Assembly: GCA_029258405.1 (NCBI GenBank)
Contig: JARHYY010000012.1
Coordinates: 1-9,349, forward strand
Origin: Helicobacteraceae bacterium
GTDB taxonomy: Bacteria > Campylobacterota > Campylobacteria > Campylobacterales > Helicobacteraceae
Direction: 5' to 3'
Length of the DNA: 9,349 nucleotides
The position numbers were made by a program, and so were the translations under genes. Under the pieces are notes generated by a model. It was not told where the DNA came from, ran no database searches, and worked only from the letters and a program-made list of their open reading frames with translations. Positions 1-6,943 of this stretch are shown in pieces (the stretch's first letter is position 1; every line of letters starts with the position of its first letter).

Positions 1-55
1 ATGAGATACATGAATATTACATATAACAAGCTATATGTGAAATGTTTGTGTGGTT
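1..55 (+). repeat. Left arm of a 55-bp perfect inverted repeat
   Basis: Bases 1-55 are the exact reverse complement of 9216-9270. The arm begins ATGAGATACATG and ends GTGTGGTT. It starts at the first base of the window, so it may extend further left. Past base 55 the two copies stay loosely similar: both have a run of six G, then TGTTA, then a GT/GG-rich stretch to about base 100 (about 9180 in the other copy). That suggests a longer diverged repeat with a conserved core. No transposase lies between the arms. Confidence 0.93.
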
Positions 56-104
56 TGGGGGGAATGTTAATGCTTAGAGTTTAGAGTGGGGAGATGTGGA
101 GATA

Positions 105-266
105 ATGTTAAAGTTGGGATTGGTAAATGCTGTGATTTTTGTTTTAGGGACTTGCTTTATTCTTATGCAAGAGCTTAAACTTATGCCTTAGAATCAATAA
201 AGTATTGCAATAGGTTTATGCAATATGTTGTTTAATGGATTTGCTCATGTAATACATTCATGGTAG
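105..266 (+). pseudogene. Possible decayed membrane-protein gene fragment
   Basis: An ATG at 105 follows a GGAGAT-like ribosome site and opens 28 codons with a hydrophobic, protein-like start (MLKLGLVNAVIFVLG). The frame stops at TAG 189-191 and TAA 198-200, but the same frame then reads SIAIGLCNMLFNGFAHVIHSW up to TAG 264-266. Two helix-like stretches in one frame, split by two closely spaced stops, suggest a small membrane protein broken by nonsense changes or cut off when the repeat arrived. I do not recognise the family. Chance is a real alternative because the pieces are short. A functional 28-residue peptide (105-191) is also possible. Confidence 0.3.
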
Positions 267-379
267 CTCATTGTATGTGATATTGAGTAAATTCTTTTAA
301 ATGTATTCTTTGTGAGTTTTTAGGTTTAACAGTGCGATGTTTATCATTTCATATATTCATTGTGCTATGTGTAATAAGG

Positions 380-409
380 TTACACCATAAAAAACACCTG
401 TCCTATTAT
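380..409 (+). promoter_or_regulatory. Candidate sigma-70 promoter of tctCBA
   Basis: A -10-like TATTAT at 404-409 is preceded, 18 bp upstream, by a poor -35-like TTACAC at 380-385. Transcription would begin near 416, giving a leader of about 60 bases before the tctC start at 475. Campylobacterota promoters often lack a good -35 box, so the -10 carries most of the weight. TATAAG at 429-434 is an alternative -10. Confidence 0.3.
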
Positions 410-423
410 CTTATGATAAATAG
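403..423. promoter_or_regulatory. Palindrome over the tct -10 region, candidate operator
   Basis: CTATTATC, then TTAT, then GATAAATAG form an inverted repeat: TTATC (406-410) pairs with GATAA (415-419), and the flanking CTA (403-405) pairs with TAG (421-423) with one unpaired A. It overlaps the candidate -10 box and the expected transcription start, where a repressor would bind. I cannot assign it to a known regulator, and short AT palindromes are common in this kind of DNA. Confidence 0.3.
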
Positions 424-474
424 AAAATTATAAGAAAAATGATAGAATACAAAAATTTTTTTAAGGAATATATC

Positions 475-1440
475 ATGAAATTACAATCATTATTCATTGT
501 CCCCTTGCTTTTTCTATCCGTCATGGCAAAAGAGCCCAATCGTCCCGAATGTATAGCCCCAGCTAAACCCGGAGGTGGTGCTGATTTAACCTGTAAGCTT
601 GCACAAGTAAGCATGTTTGATACAAAGCTTATTTCTAAACCACTAAAAGTAACTTATATGCCCGGTGGTGTAGGTGTGGTAGCGTATAATACCATGATAA
701 CAAATAAGGCTAAAGATTCTAATGTAATAGTGGCATTTTCAAGTGGAACTTTGCTCAATATAGCCACGGGAAAACATGGTAAATATAATGAAAATGATGT
801 AAAATGGCTTGCAGGTGCAGGAGTTGATTATGGTATGGTAGCTGTTAAATCAGATTCTCCATATAAAAATTTATCTGATTTGATAAAGGCTTTACAAAAA
901 GATCCTAATTCTGTAAGTTTTGGCACAGGTGGTTCTATAGGCGGGCAAGATTGGATGCAAACAGCATTATTAGCCAAAGTTGCTCAAATTGATGTAAAGA
1001 AAATGCGTTATATAGCTTTTGAAGGCGGTGGAGATGCCCTTATTTCATTGCTTGGGAATCATATTAATGTAATTAGTGCTGGTTTAGCAGAAATTATTCC
1101 ACAAGTTGAATCGGGCAATGTAAGAGTCTTAGCTGTATTTGCCCCCAATCGTTTAGAGGGAAAAACACTTTCTGACATACCTACAGCTAAGGAACAAGGT
1201 TATGATGTTCAATGGGCAGCCATTAGGGCGTATTATATGGGACCAAAAGTAGCTCAAGAAGATTATGAGTGGTGGCTTAACGCCTTTGAACAGCTTCAAA
1301 AAACAAAAGAATTCCAAGAGCAAAGAAATTCAAGAGGTTTATTTGAATTCAATAAAAATGGTAAGGAACTTGAAGAATTTGTAAAACAGCAAACAGAACA
1401 ATATAGAGCACTCGCAAAAGAATTTAATCTCATAAAATAA
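475..1440 (+). CDS. tctC: TctC-type periplasmic binding protein of a TTT transporter
   Basis: This is the extracytoplasmic solute receptor of a tripartite tricarboxylate transporter. It captures a carboxylate in the periplasm and passes it to TctAB. The ATG at 475 is chosen because AAGGA lies 8 bases upstream and the product starts with a signal peptide (MKLQSLFIVPLLFLSVMA, probable cleavage before Lys19). An in-frame ATG at 439 has no ribosome site and would bury the signal. The mature N-terminus has ECIAPAKPGGGADLTC (residues 25-40), the ligand-loop signature of the citrate-type branch, with Cys26 and Cys40 placed as a likely disulfide. GGSIGGQDW (152-160) and EGGGDALISLLGNHINV (183-199) are further family hallmarks. 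The 321-residue length is normal. It is first in tctCBA, and tctB follows after two bases. Family is certain; substrate (citrate, tricarballylate or another carboxylate) cannot be read from sequence. Confidence 0.95.
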   Translation: MKLQSLFIVPLLFLSVMAKEPNRPECIAPAKPGGGADLTCKLAQVSMFDTKLISKPLKVTYMPGGVGVVAYNTMITNKAKDSNVIVAFSSGTLLNIATGKHGKYNENDVKWLAGAGVDYGMVAVKSDSPYKNLSDLIKALQKDPNSVSFGTGGSIGGQDWMQTALLAKVAQIDVKKMRYIAFEGGGDALISLLGNHINVISAGLAEIIPQVESGNVRVLAVFAPNRLEGKTLSDIPTAKEQGYDVQWAAIRAYYMGPKVAQEDYEWWLNAFEQLQKTKEFQEQRNSRGLFEFNKNGKELEEFVKQQTEQYRALAKEFNLIK

Positions 1441-1442
1441 AA

Positions 1443-1880
1443 ATGTTCAGCACAAAAATATGCTCTCTTGTCCTATTCTCTTTATCCTTAATAGGGGTAT
1501 ATATAGGGTGGGGCATTCAAACAGAATTCTCTTATGAGCCTCTTGGTCCTCGCCCCTTTCCTGTGGCAACCTTAGCTTTGCTCGCTTTATGCTCATTATT
1601 GCTTTTTTTCTTTCAGGAAAAGAGCAATATAAAATGGTATGCTTTTGATGTGTGGAAAAAGCTTATCGCTTTGATTATAGCATTTTGCATTTTTGCTTTT
1701 TTATTTGAATATTTAGGTTTTGTGCTCTCAAGTATATTTTTTATTTTTTGTGTGTCGCTTCTTTTTCAAGCAAAATTATTTCCCGCTTTTATCTTTGCTG
1801 TGTGTTGTAGCATCAGCATATATTATTTGTTTGATTCTATACTTCAAATCACTTTACCAATAGGTTTAATATTTACTTAA
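1443..1880 (+). CDS. tctB: TctB-type small membrane subunit of a TTT transporter
   Basis: A 145-residue, strongly hydrophobic protein with about four membrane helices (roughly 5-23, 38-57, 72-108 as a pair, and 112-138). The loop YEPLGPRPFP (31-40), with its Gly-Pro and Phe-Pro, is the most recognisable TctB feature. TctB is the poorly conserved subunit that accompanies TctA in the inner membrane, and 145 residues is usual. The ATG lies two bases after the tctC stop with no clear ribosome site in front, so translation probably depends on ribosomes finishing tctC. It is the only methionine in the protein, so no later ATG start exists. tctA starts 14 bases after its stop. The identification rests on size, topology and position between tctC and tctA. 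Confidence 0.88.
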   Translation: MFSTKICSLVLFSLSLIGVYIGWGIQTEFSYEPLGPRPFPVATLALLALCSLLLFFFQEKSNIKWYAFDVWKKLIALIIAFCIFAFLFEYLGFVLSSIFFIFCVSLLFQAKLFPAFIFAVCCSISIYYLFDSILQITLPIGLIFT

Positions 1881-1894
1881 TTTGAAAGGATTTA

Positions 1895-3391
1895 ATGGAT
1901 ACATTATTATACTTAATACAGGGTTTTAGCGTAGCATTTGAACCTTCAAATATTGTTATCGCATTAATTGGTTGTTTGCTTGGCACTATTGTAGGTATGT
2001 TGCCCGGGCTTGGTCCTATTAATGGTGTTGCAATACTTCTGCCCTTAGCGTTTGCCATGAGATTGCCTGCTGAATCAGCCCTTATTCTACTTGCTACTGT
2101 TTATATGGGTTGTGAATATGGAGGGCGTATCTCATCTATACTCTTAGGCATACCCGGAGATGCTGCTGCTATCATGACTATACTTGATGGACATCCTCTA
2201 GCCAAACAAGGCAAAGCAGGAAAAGCACTTTGTGTATCCGCCATCAGTTCTTTCATAGGCTCTCTTGTAGCCCTTTGTGGTATCATTCTTTTTGCGCCCT
2301 TGCTTGCTCAATGGTCTTTAAGCTTTGGTCCAACTGAATATTTTGCACTCATTATTTTTGCTATTGCTACTTTAGGGAGCATGATGGCTCAAAAACCAAT
2401 ACGCTCTTTAATGTCAGCACTTATTGGTTTGTTTTTAACAACTATAGGTATAGATGGTAATACAGGCGTTTATCGCTTCACTTTTGAAAATCCTCACCTT
2501 TATGATGGTATTTCTTTTATTGTACTTGTTATTGGATTATTTTCCATAAGTGAAATTTTATTAATTGTAGAACATACACATACAGGACAAGGTATTATCA
2601 AAAAAACAGGCAATATTCTCATAAGCTTTAAAGAATTTATATATTGTTTTTGGGCTATCATAAGATCTGCATTTATGGGGTTTTTTGTAGGCATTCTTCC
2701 GGGTGCTGGTGCAACTATCGCAAGTGCCATAGCTTACATGAGTGAAAAAAAGCTCATAGGTAACAAGGGAGCATTTGGGCAAGGGGACTTAAGAGGTGTA
2801 GCTGCTCCTGAAGCGGCAAATAATGCTTCAGCATGCGGATCATTCATTCCTATGCTTACATTAGGGCTCCCAGGCTCTGGCACTACAGCGGTTATGATAG
2901 GGGCATTAACACTTTATAATATCAACCCCGGACCAACTATGTTTATTGAACAGGCAGATATTGTTTGGGGGCTTATTGCCTCTTTGCTCATTGCTAATGT
3001 TGTACTCTTGTTACTCAATATACCATTAATAGGACTTTTTATAAAAATCTTAAGTGTGCCTATGTGGGTCTTGGTCCCTATTATAGCTGTAATGTCTGCT
3101 ATTGGGGTTTATTCTATTAATAGCACTACTTTTGATTTATTCTTGATCATTGTTATAGGCGTTATTGGCTATCTTTTAAGAAAACTTGAATTTCCTATGC
3201 CACCTCTTATTTTAGGATTTGTTTTAGGAGAACTTTTAGAAGTAAATTTGCGTAGAGCACTTTCTATAAGTAATGGAGATTTTTCTATTCTCTATCAAGG
3301 CTTTATCGCTAAAGCTCTCCTTTTGGGGGCTGTGCTTATTATTATCCTACCCCCTTTATATAAGTATTTGAAGAATAAATGGTATACTTGA
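1895..3391 (+). CDS. tctA: TctA-type large membrane subunit of a TTT transporter
   Basis: This is the main transport subunit, an inner-membrane protein of 498 residues with about a dozen hydrophobic segments, driven by an ion gradient in characterised relatives. It shows the family's two internally related halves: GTIVGMLPGLGP (30-41) in the first matches GFFVGILPGAGATIA (262-276) in the second. GGRISSILLGIPGDA (76-90) likewise corresponds to the region around APEAANNASACGSFIPM (304-320) and LGLPGSGTTAVM (323-334). These glycine/proline loops are thought to form the substrate path. The ATG at 1895 has a strong GAAAGGA site at 1884-1890. It is the last gene of tctCBA. No tctDE-type two-component regulator is next to the operon here. 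The full length and intact motifs indicate a working gene. Confidence 0.96.
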   Translation: MDTLLYLIQGFSVAFEPSNIVIALIGCLLGTIVGMLPGLGPINGVAILLPLAFAMRLPAESALILLATVYMGCEYGGRISSILLGIPGDAAAIMTILDGHPLAKQGKAGKALCVSAISSFIGSLVALCGIILFAPLLAQWSLSFGPTEYFALIIFAIATLGSMMAQKPIRSLMSALIGLFLTTIGIDGNTGVYRFTFENPHLYDGISFIVLVIGLFSISEILLIVEHTHTGQGIIKKTGNILISFKEFIYCFWAIIRSAFMGFFVGILPGAGATIASAIAYMSEKKLIGNKGAFGQGDLRGVAAPEAANNASACGSFIPMLTLGLPGSGTTAVMIGALTLYNINPGPTMFIEQADIVWGLIASLLIANVVLLLLNIPLIGLFIKILSVPMWVLVPIIAVMSAIGVYSINSTTFDLFLIIVIGVIGYLLRKLEFPMPPLILGFVLGELLEVNLRRALSISNGDFSILYQGFIAKALLLGAVLIIILPPLYKYLKNKWYT

Positions 3392-3406
3392 ATAATTGGT
3401 TTATAC

Positions 3407-3431
3407 ATAAAAATATAAATACTATTTTTAT
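3407..3431. terminator. AT-only hairpin between the convergent operons
   Basis: ATAAAAATA (3407-3415) and TATTTTTAT (3423-3431) form a perfect 9-bp stem with a 7-base loop. TAATTTTTA follows on the plus strand, so it suits the tctA transcript better than the opposite one. It sits in the 58-bp gap between the tctA stop (3391) and the last codon of the minus-strand operon (3450). A stem without G-C pairs is weak, so its role as terminator is uncertain. Confidence 0.4.
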
Positions 3432-3449
3432 TAATTTTTAAATGGCTTG

Positions 3450-4280
3450 TTAATTGATAGATTCTTTTATATAAAGTCTTCTATCAAACATAAAATCTTC
3501 ATAATGTACGCAAATTGTTGCTGGCTCTTCTGGGCTTTGCTTATCAATCAAAACTACACTATACTCTGGATTTTTAAAATCAAGCCATACATTTTCTTTA
3601 TCTATTAAGTCAAGCTTTACTTGATGGCTTATGCCTTTGAGTGAAGAAAAAGAAAAATCCCCCCATTTACCTGCCAATGTGCTATGATAATGCCCAAAAA
3701 AAATATGGCGGATATGTTTATGATTTTGCAAGGTTTTATAAAGGTTTATGGAATCTTTTTGATTAAGCCTCATGCTATCCATAGCGAGCAAACCTGTATT
3801 AAATGGGGCATGATGTAAGGCTATATATACATCATGATTCTTGTAGGTTTCAAGTTTGTTTCTCAACCAATCAAGTCTTTTTTTGCAGTAGAATCCAGCA
3901 TGTTTTTTGTTTTCATCATGTCCTTGCAAAGTATCAAGCATTAAAAAAACTATATGCCCATAAACAAAACTATATTGCACAAAGCCATTTTCATCACTTT
4001 TTAAATGTGAAAATACTTTAAGAGCATGAGCTCTTTCATCATGATTACCTAAAAGCACATAGTAGGGCATTTTCAAATTGTCAAGATCGCTTTTAAGGTA
4101 GCGATATGCTTCTAGGCTACCATGATGTGTAATATCTCCTGTGATTATACAAAAATCTGCATCATTATGCTTTGTGTTAATGCTCTCAATTGCCATTGAT
4201 AAAGTAAAAGATGGTTCTCGTCCATAAATGGCTTCTTTTTTATTGCCATAATGTATATCAGTGAGCTGAATGATTTTCAT
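3450..4280 (-). CDS. GpdQ-like binuclear metallophosphodiesterase, likely glycerophosphodiesterase
   Basis: A calcineurin-like (class III cyclic-nucleotide phosphodiesterase family) enzyme of 276 residues. All five metal-binding blocks are present: DIHYG (8-12), GDITHHG (48-54), GNHDE (78-82), HH (156-157) and GHYH (196-199). The deduced ligands D8, H10, D49, N79, H156, H197 and H199 nearly coincide in number with those of Enterobacter GpdQ (D8, H10, D50, N80, H156, H195, H197; recalled), a glycerophosphodiesterase of about the same length. A GISHQV segment (216-221) also resembles that enzyme. There is no signal peptide, so it acts in the cytoplasm on imported substrate. The start has AAAGGA upstream and overlaps the HAD gene by 23 bases, implying coupled translation. 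It ends the six-gene operon behind a Ugp-like importer. A CpdA-type cAMP phosphodiesterase is the main alternative, less likely in this context. Confidence 0.85.
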   Translation of the reverse strand: MKIIQLTDIHYGNKKEAIYGREPSFTLSMAIESINTKHNDADFCIITGDITHHGSLEAYRYLKSDLDNLKMPYYVLLGNHDERAHALKVFSHLKSDENGFVQYSFVYGHIVFLMLDTLQGHDENKKHAGFYCKKRLDWLRNKLETYKNHDVYIALHHAPFNTGLLAMDSMRLNQKDSINLYKTLQNHKHIRHIFFGHYHSTLAGKWGDFSFSSLKGISHQVKLDLIDKENVWLDFKNPEYSVVLIDKQSPEEPATICVHYEDFMFDRRLYIKESIN

Positions 4281-4866
4281 AAAAATCCTTTATTGCTTTT
4301 TTTAATTGCTCATGGTTTTCTACGAGAATATCAGCATTTTTAAGCATTAGTGCATCCTGCCATCCCCATAAAACTCCTATGCCATAGACATTTGCAGTTT
4401 TTGCTGCTTCCATATCGCTTATACTATCGCCTACCATTATACTTTTTGCCTCTTTATATTGCATAAGCTTTTCTGCTTTTGAAATACTGCTTCCACAATA
4501 AAGATTGCTAAAATACGGCAATATTTCAAAAAAATCTAGTGATTGTTGCACTATTTCTTCAGAACTTGCACTCATAATGCTTAGATTATAATTCCTTGAA
4601 AGCTCTGTTATGAGCTCTTTTGTTCCGTTAAACATTTTTATAAGATGTATATGTTTTAAGAAATGTTTATCAGCTATTTGTTCAAACTCTAAGGGCTCTA
4701 GTCCTAATATTTTACCTATTTCTTTGTGGTTTAAAGGGTTAAGCCTTGCATACGGTTTTTGCGGAAAACCACCTTTAAAATTCATGAGTTTTGCTGCCTC
4801 TTGGCAAGATTGCTCCCAAAGCCATAAACTATCTACAATAACTCCATCATAATCAAAAAATACCAT
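4258..4866 (-). CDS. HAD-superfamily phosphatase, substrate unknown
   Basis: A 202-residue haloacid dehalogenase-type hydrolase of the phosphoglycolate phosphatase/beta-phosphoglucomutase-like class. Motif I is DYDGVIVDS (5-13): Asp5 is the nucleophile and Asp7 the acid/base. Motif II is the serine in MSASS (98-102). A lysine at 130 or 133 serves as motif III. Motif IV is GDSISD (146-151), supplying the magnesium-binding acids. Residues about 15-80 form a helical cap of the C1 type. It has a strong AAGGAAGGA ribosome site, begins 9 bases after the binding-protein gene and overlaps the phosphodiesterase gene by 23 bases. In this setting it would plausibly remove phosphate from the phosphodiesterase product, for example glycerol-3-phosphate to glycerol. 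That substrate is inference; general sugar-phosphate or phosphoglycolate phosphatases look the same. Confidence 0.88.
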   Translation of the reverse strand: MVFFDYDGVIVDSLWLWEQSCQEAAKLMNFKGGFPQKPYARLNPLNHKEIGKILGLEPLEFEQIADKHFLKHIHLIKMFNGTKELITELSRNYNLSIMSASSEEIVQQSLDFFEILPYFSNLYCGSSISKAEKLMQYKEAKSIMVGDSISDMEAAKTANVYGIGVLWGWQDALMLKNADILVENHEQLKKAIKDFYENHSAH

Positions 4867-4875
4867 ATCCTTCCT

Positions 4876-6072
4876 TTATGGTAATAATTTATTTATATCT
4901 TCATTGGCTTTTTGGGCAATATCTTTATAGTCAATACTTGCTCCAGTGAGCAATTTTTCAGCATTAATCCATAATGTATTAGTAGCCTTTATGGTATTAT
5001 TGCCAGGGAATGCAGGCCATGCAGTCATAAGGTGGATTTGAGATGGTGCAACGGTGTAGTTAGGGTTTTTAGCAAAAAAATCCTTAAGCTGTTCATTTGC
5101 CTTTGTGTTGCTACTCATATAGCCTGTATATTGAGGGACAAATTTATTTGCCTCCCCTGTTACAAATAAGATATACTTCATAGCCGCTTCTTTATTTTTA
5201 TTGCTTGTAAGCATTGCCACAGAACCACCAACGGGAAGCTTGCCCTCTTTGTTGGGTATTGGAAATTTACCTAATTGCAAGGGAAAATTGATGCTTTTTT
5301 CTGTAAGGGTAAGGGCAGCAGAGGTTTGGATAAGCATGCCTAAATTTCCAGCATAAAAAGATGCAATAGCTTCACTTCGTTTAATAGGGGGCATTTTTGC
5401 TTCGGTATGCATTTGGCTTAATATTTTAAAAGTATCCTGCCATGCAGGAGTGCTAAAATCGGCTTTGCCTTTTTCATTGACTAAAACCCCTCCTCGTTGT
5501 AAGGCAAGGGCTAATATAAGCCAAGTATCTGTTTCAGCAAAGAATAAACTATCTTTATTGATTGCATTGAGTTTTTTGCTCAATTCAAAAATCTCTTCCC
5601 AAGTGCTTGGCAATGCTTTATTCCATCCTGATTTTTTGATTAAGTCCATATTGTAATACACTACAGGTAAAGAACTCGCAAAGGGTATAGCATATACTTT
5701 ATTCTCAAGAGTGGTTGAGCTTAAAGCTGTATCACTTAAGCCTAAGGCTTTTTTATCGCCAAGATAAGAATCTAAATCAAGTGCAATCTTTTTTTCTACC
5801 ATTATAGGCAATGAGGCATAGCTATTAAAACTTACATCAGGGAGTTTGTTTATAATCTTTTCACGCAAAAGCCTTGCACTCTGCTCTTCATAATTTTGTG
5901 TAGGGGCTATAAATTTTATTTTTATATCGGGGTTTTGTTTTTCAAACTCACTCTTCAGCTTAGCGTGCAAATCATTAAACCATGTATAGCTATAAGAAAC
6001 TACTAATTCTGTTTGTGCCATAAGCGGACAAAACAAAGCAACAAATATGCCAAACAAACAATATTTTTTCAT
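4876..6072 (-). CDS. UgpB-like ABC importer periplasmic binding protein
   Basis: An extracellular solute-binding protein of the large family 1 type used by CUT1 sugar and glycerophosphate importers, 398 residues. It starts with a signal peptide, MKKYCLFGIFVALFCPLMA, with likely cleavage before Gln20. Cys15 follows Phe14, which does not fit a lipobox, so the protein should be free in the periplasm. Typical markers are FEKQNPDIKIKF (43-54), YAIPFASSLPVVYYNMDL (127-144), PSTWEEIFELSKKL (155-168), and the FYAGNLGMLIQTSA stretch (239-252) where relatives hold a small-residue ligand loop. The ribosome site is AAAGGATG. The 55-base gap from the ugpE-like gene is the largest in the operon, which fits separate tuning of binding-protein level. 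UgpB itself is longer (about 438). The ligand is inferred from the phosphodiesterase and phosphatase genes that follow. Confidence 0.85.
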   Translation of the reverse strand: MKKYCLFGIFVALFCPLMAQTELVVSYSYTWFNDLHAKLKSEFEKQNPDIKIKFIAPTQNYEEQSARLLREKIINKLPDVSFNSYASLPIMVEKKIALDLDSYLGDKKALGLSDTALSSTTLENKVYAIPFASSLPVVYYNMDLIKKSGWNKALPSTWEEIFELSKKLNAINKDSLFFAETDTWLILALALQRGGVLVNEKGKADFSTPAWQDTFKILSQMHTEAKMPPIKRSEAIASFYAGNLGMLIQTSAALTLTEKSINFPLQLGKFPIPNKEGKLPVGGSVAMLTSNKNKEAAMKYILFVTGEANKFVPQYTGYMSSNTKANEQLKDFFAKNPNYTVAPSQIHLMTAWPAFPGNNTIKATNTLWINAEKLLTGASIDYKDIAQKANEDINKLLP

Positions 6073-6127
6073 AATACATCCTTTAAAAAAATATAGAACT
6101 ATGGGGATAAATGATCATAAACATATT

Positions 6128-6943
6128 TTATTTAATCCCTGTAGTAATAATACCTTGCATAAATTTCTTTTGCAAAAGTAAAAATAAAATAATCAAAGGA
6201 ATAACGACTATAGTAGCAGCCGCCATTAAAGCACCATAGCTAGAGCCAGCTTCATTATTTTTAAAAGTAGCTACGCCTAAAGTGGGGGTAAAAAGTTCTG
6301 GAGTGCTAATGACAATAAGGGGCCAAAAGTAATCATTCCAATGCGCTACAATAGAAAAGATACTAAAGGAAATTAATGCTGGAGTAGTTAGAGGAAAAAT
6401 GATTTTCCATACAATACTAAACTCACTTAAGCCATCTATTTTAGCAGCATAAATAAGATCATTTGGTATAGTATTTATAAACTGTCGTATTAAAAAAATA
6501 CCAAATACTGAAATACTGAAGGGTAAAATAAGACTAGTATATGAATCAAGTAAGTTGAGACTATGCATTAGCATGTACAATGGTACACAAATAACATGCA
6601 TAGGAATGAGCAAACAACATATTATTGTAGTTAAAAGCAACTTTTTGCCCTTAAAATTATGTTTAGATAAACTATAAGCACAAGGATAGGCAATGAGTAT
6701 TTGTATTATCAAAATACCTAAAGTAACTATAATGCCATTTAGCAAAAACCGCATAAGAGGGTTTTGCTGAAAAGCTTGGGTATAATTTTTTATCAAGGCT
6801 ATATTTTCAGGAAAAAAACTAAGGTGCAGAGAAAAAATTTCATTTTCTGGCTTAAAGCTTGTGAGAATCATCCATGCAAATGGAAATAAAAAAGCTAAAC
6901 TCAAAAAACCTAAAATACTATGTCTTAAGATTGAAAAAAACAT
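6128..6943 (-). CDS. UgpE/MalG-like ABC importer permease
   Basis: The second CUT1 permease, 271 residues with six predicted membrane helices. The EAA-loop that docks on the ATPase is YAAKIDGLSEFSIVWKI followed by IFPL (165-184), close to the family consensus with its glycine at 171 and proline at 184. The N-terminus has the MalG/UgpE-type first helix ending SFKPENEIF (29-37). The C-terminus FMQGIITTGIK matches the typical ending of this subunit class. AGGGG precedes the ATG, which overlaps the ugpA-like stop by one base (TAATG), so the two permeases are translated as a coupled pair. A run of seven T covers codons 2-4 and could in principle slip, but the frame is intact here. Substrate is not visible in the permease. 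Confidence 0.9.
   Translation of the reverse strand: MFFSILRHSILGFLSLAFLFPFAWMILTSFKPENEIFSLHLSFFPENIALIKNYTQAFQQNPLMRFLLNGIIVTLGILIIQILIAYPCAYSLSKHNFKGKKLLLTTIICCLLIPMHVICVPLYMLMHSLNLLDSYTSLILPFSISVFGIFLIRQFINTIPNDLIYAAKIDGLSEFSIVWKIIFPLTTPALISFSIFSIVAHWNDYFWPLIVISTPELFTPTLGVATFKNNEAGSSYGALMAAATIVVIPLIILFLLLQKKFMQGIITTGIK

Noticed and set aside
1..87. Short open frame in both repeat copies (MRYMNITYNKLYVKCLCG...)
   Set aside because: It ends after 27-28 codons in both copies, has no ribosome site, and the frame changes after the core. It is shared only because the DNA is repeated.
439..474. Upstream ATG for tctC at 439
   Set aside because: No ribosome site, and the 12 added residues would sit in front of a clear signal peptide; the ATG at 475 has AAGGA at the right distance.
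4610..4852. Plus-strand open frame of 80 codons
   Set aside because: Antisense to the HAD phosphatase, whose motifs are intact; no ribosome site or recognisable protein.
6010..6072. Lipoprotein signal in the binding protein (Cys15)
   Set aside because: The residue before the cysteine is Phe and the context does not fit a lipobox; a normal cleavage site after MA at residue 19 fits better.
6084..6090. A7 run and other short homopolymers as phase-variable switches
   Set aside because: Runs of six or seven A/T are expected in such AT-rich DNA, and all reading frames are intact; no long G or C tract lies in a gene.
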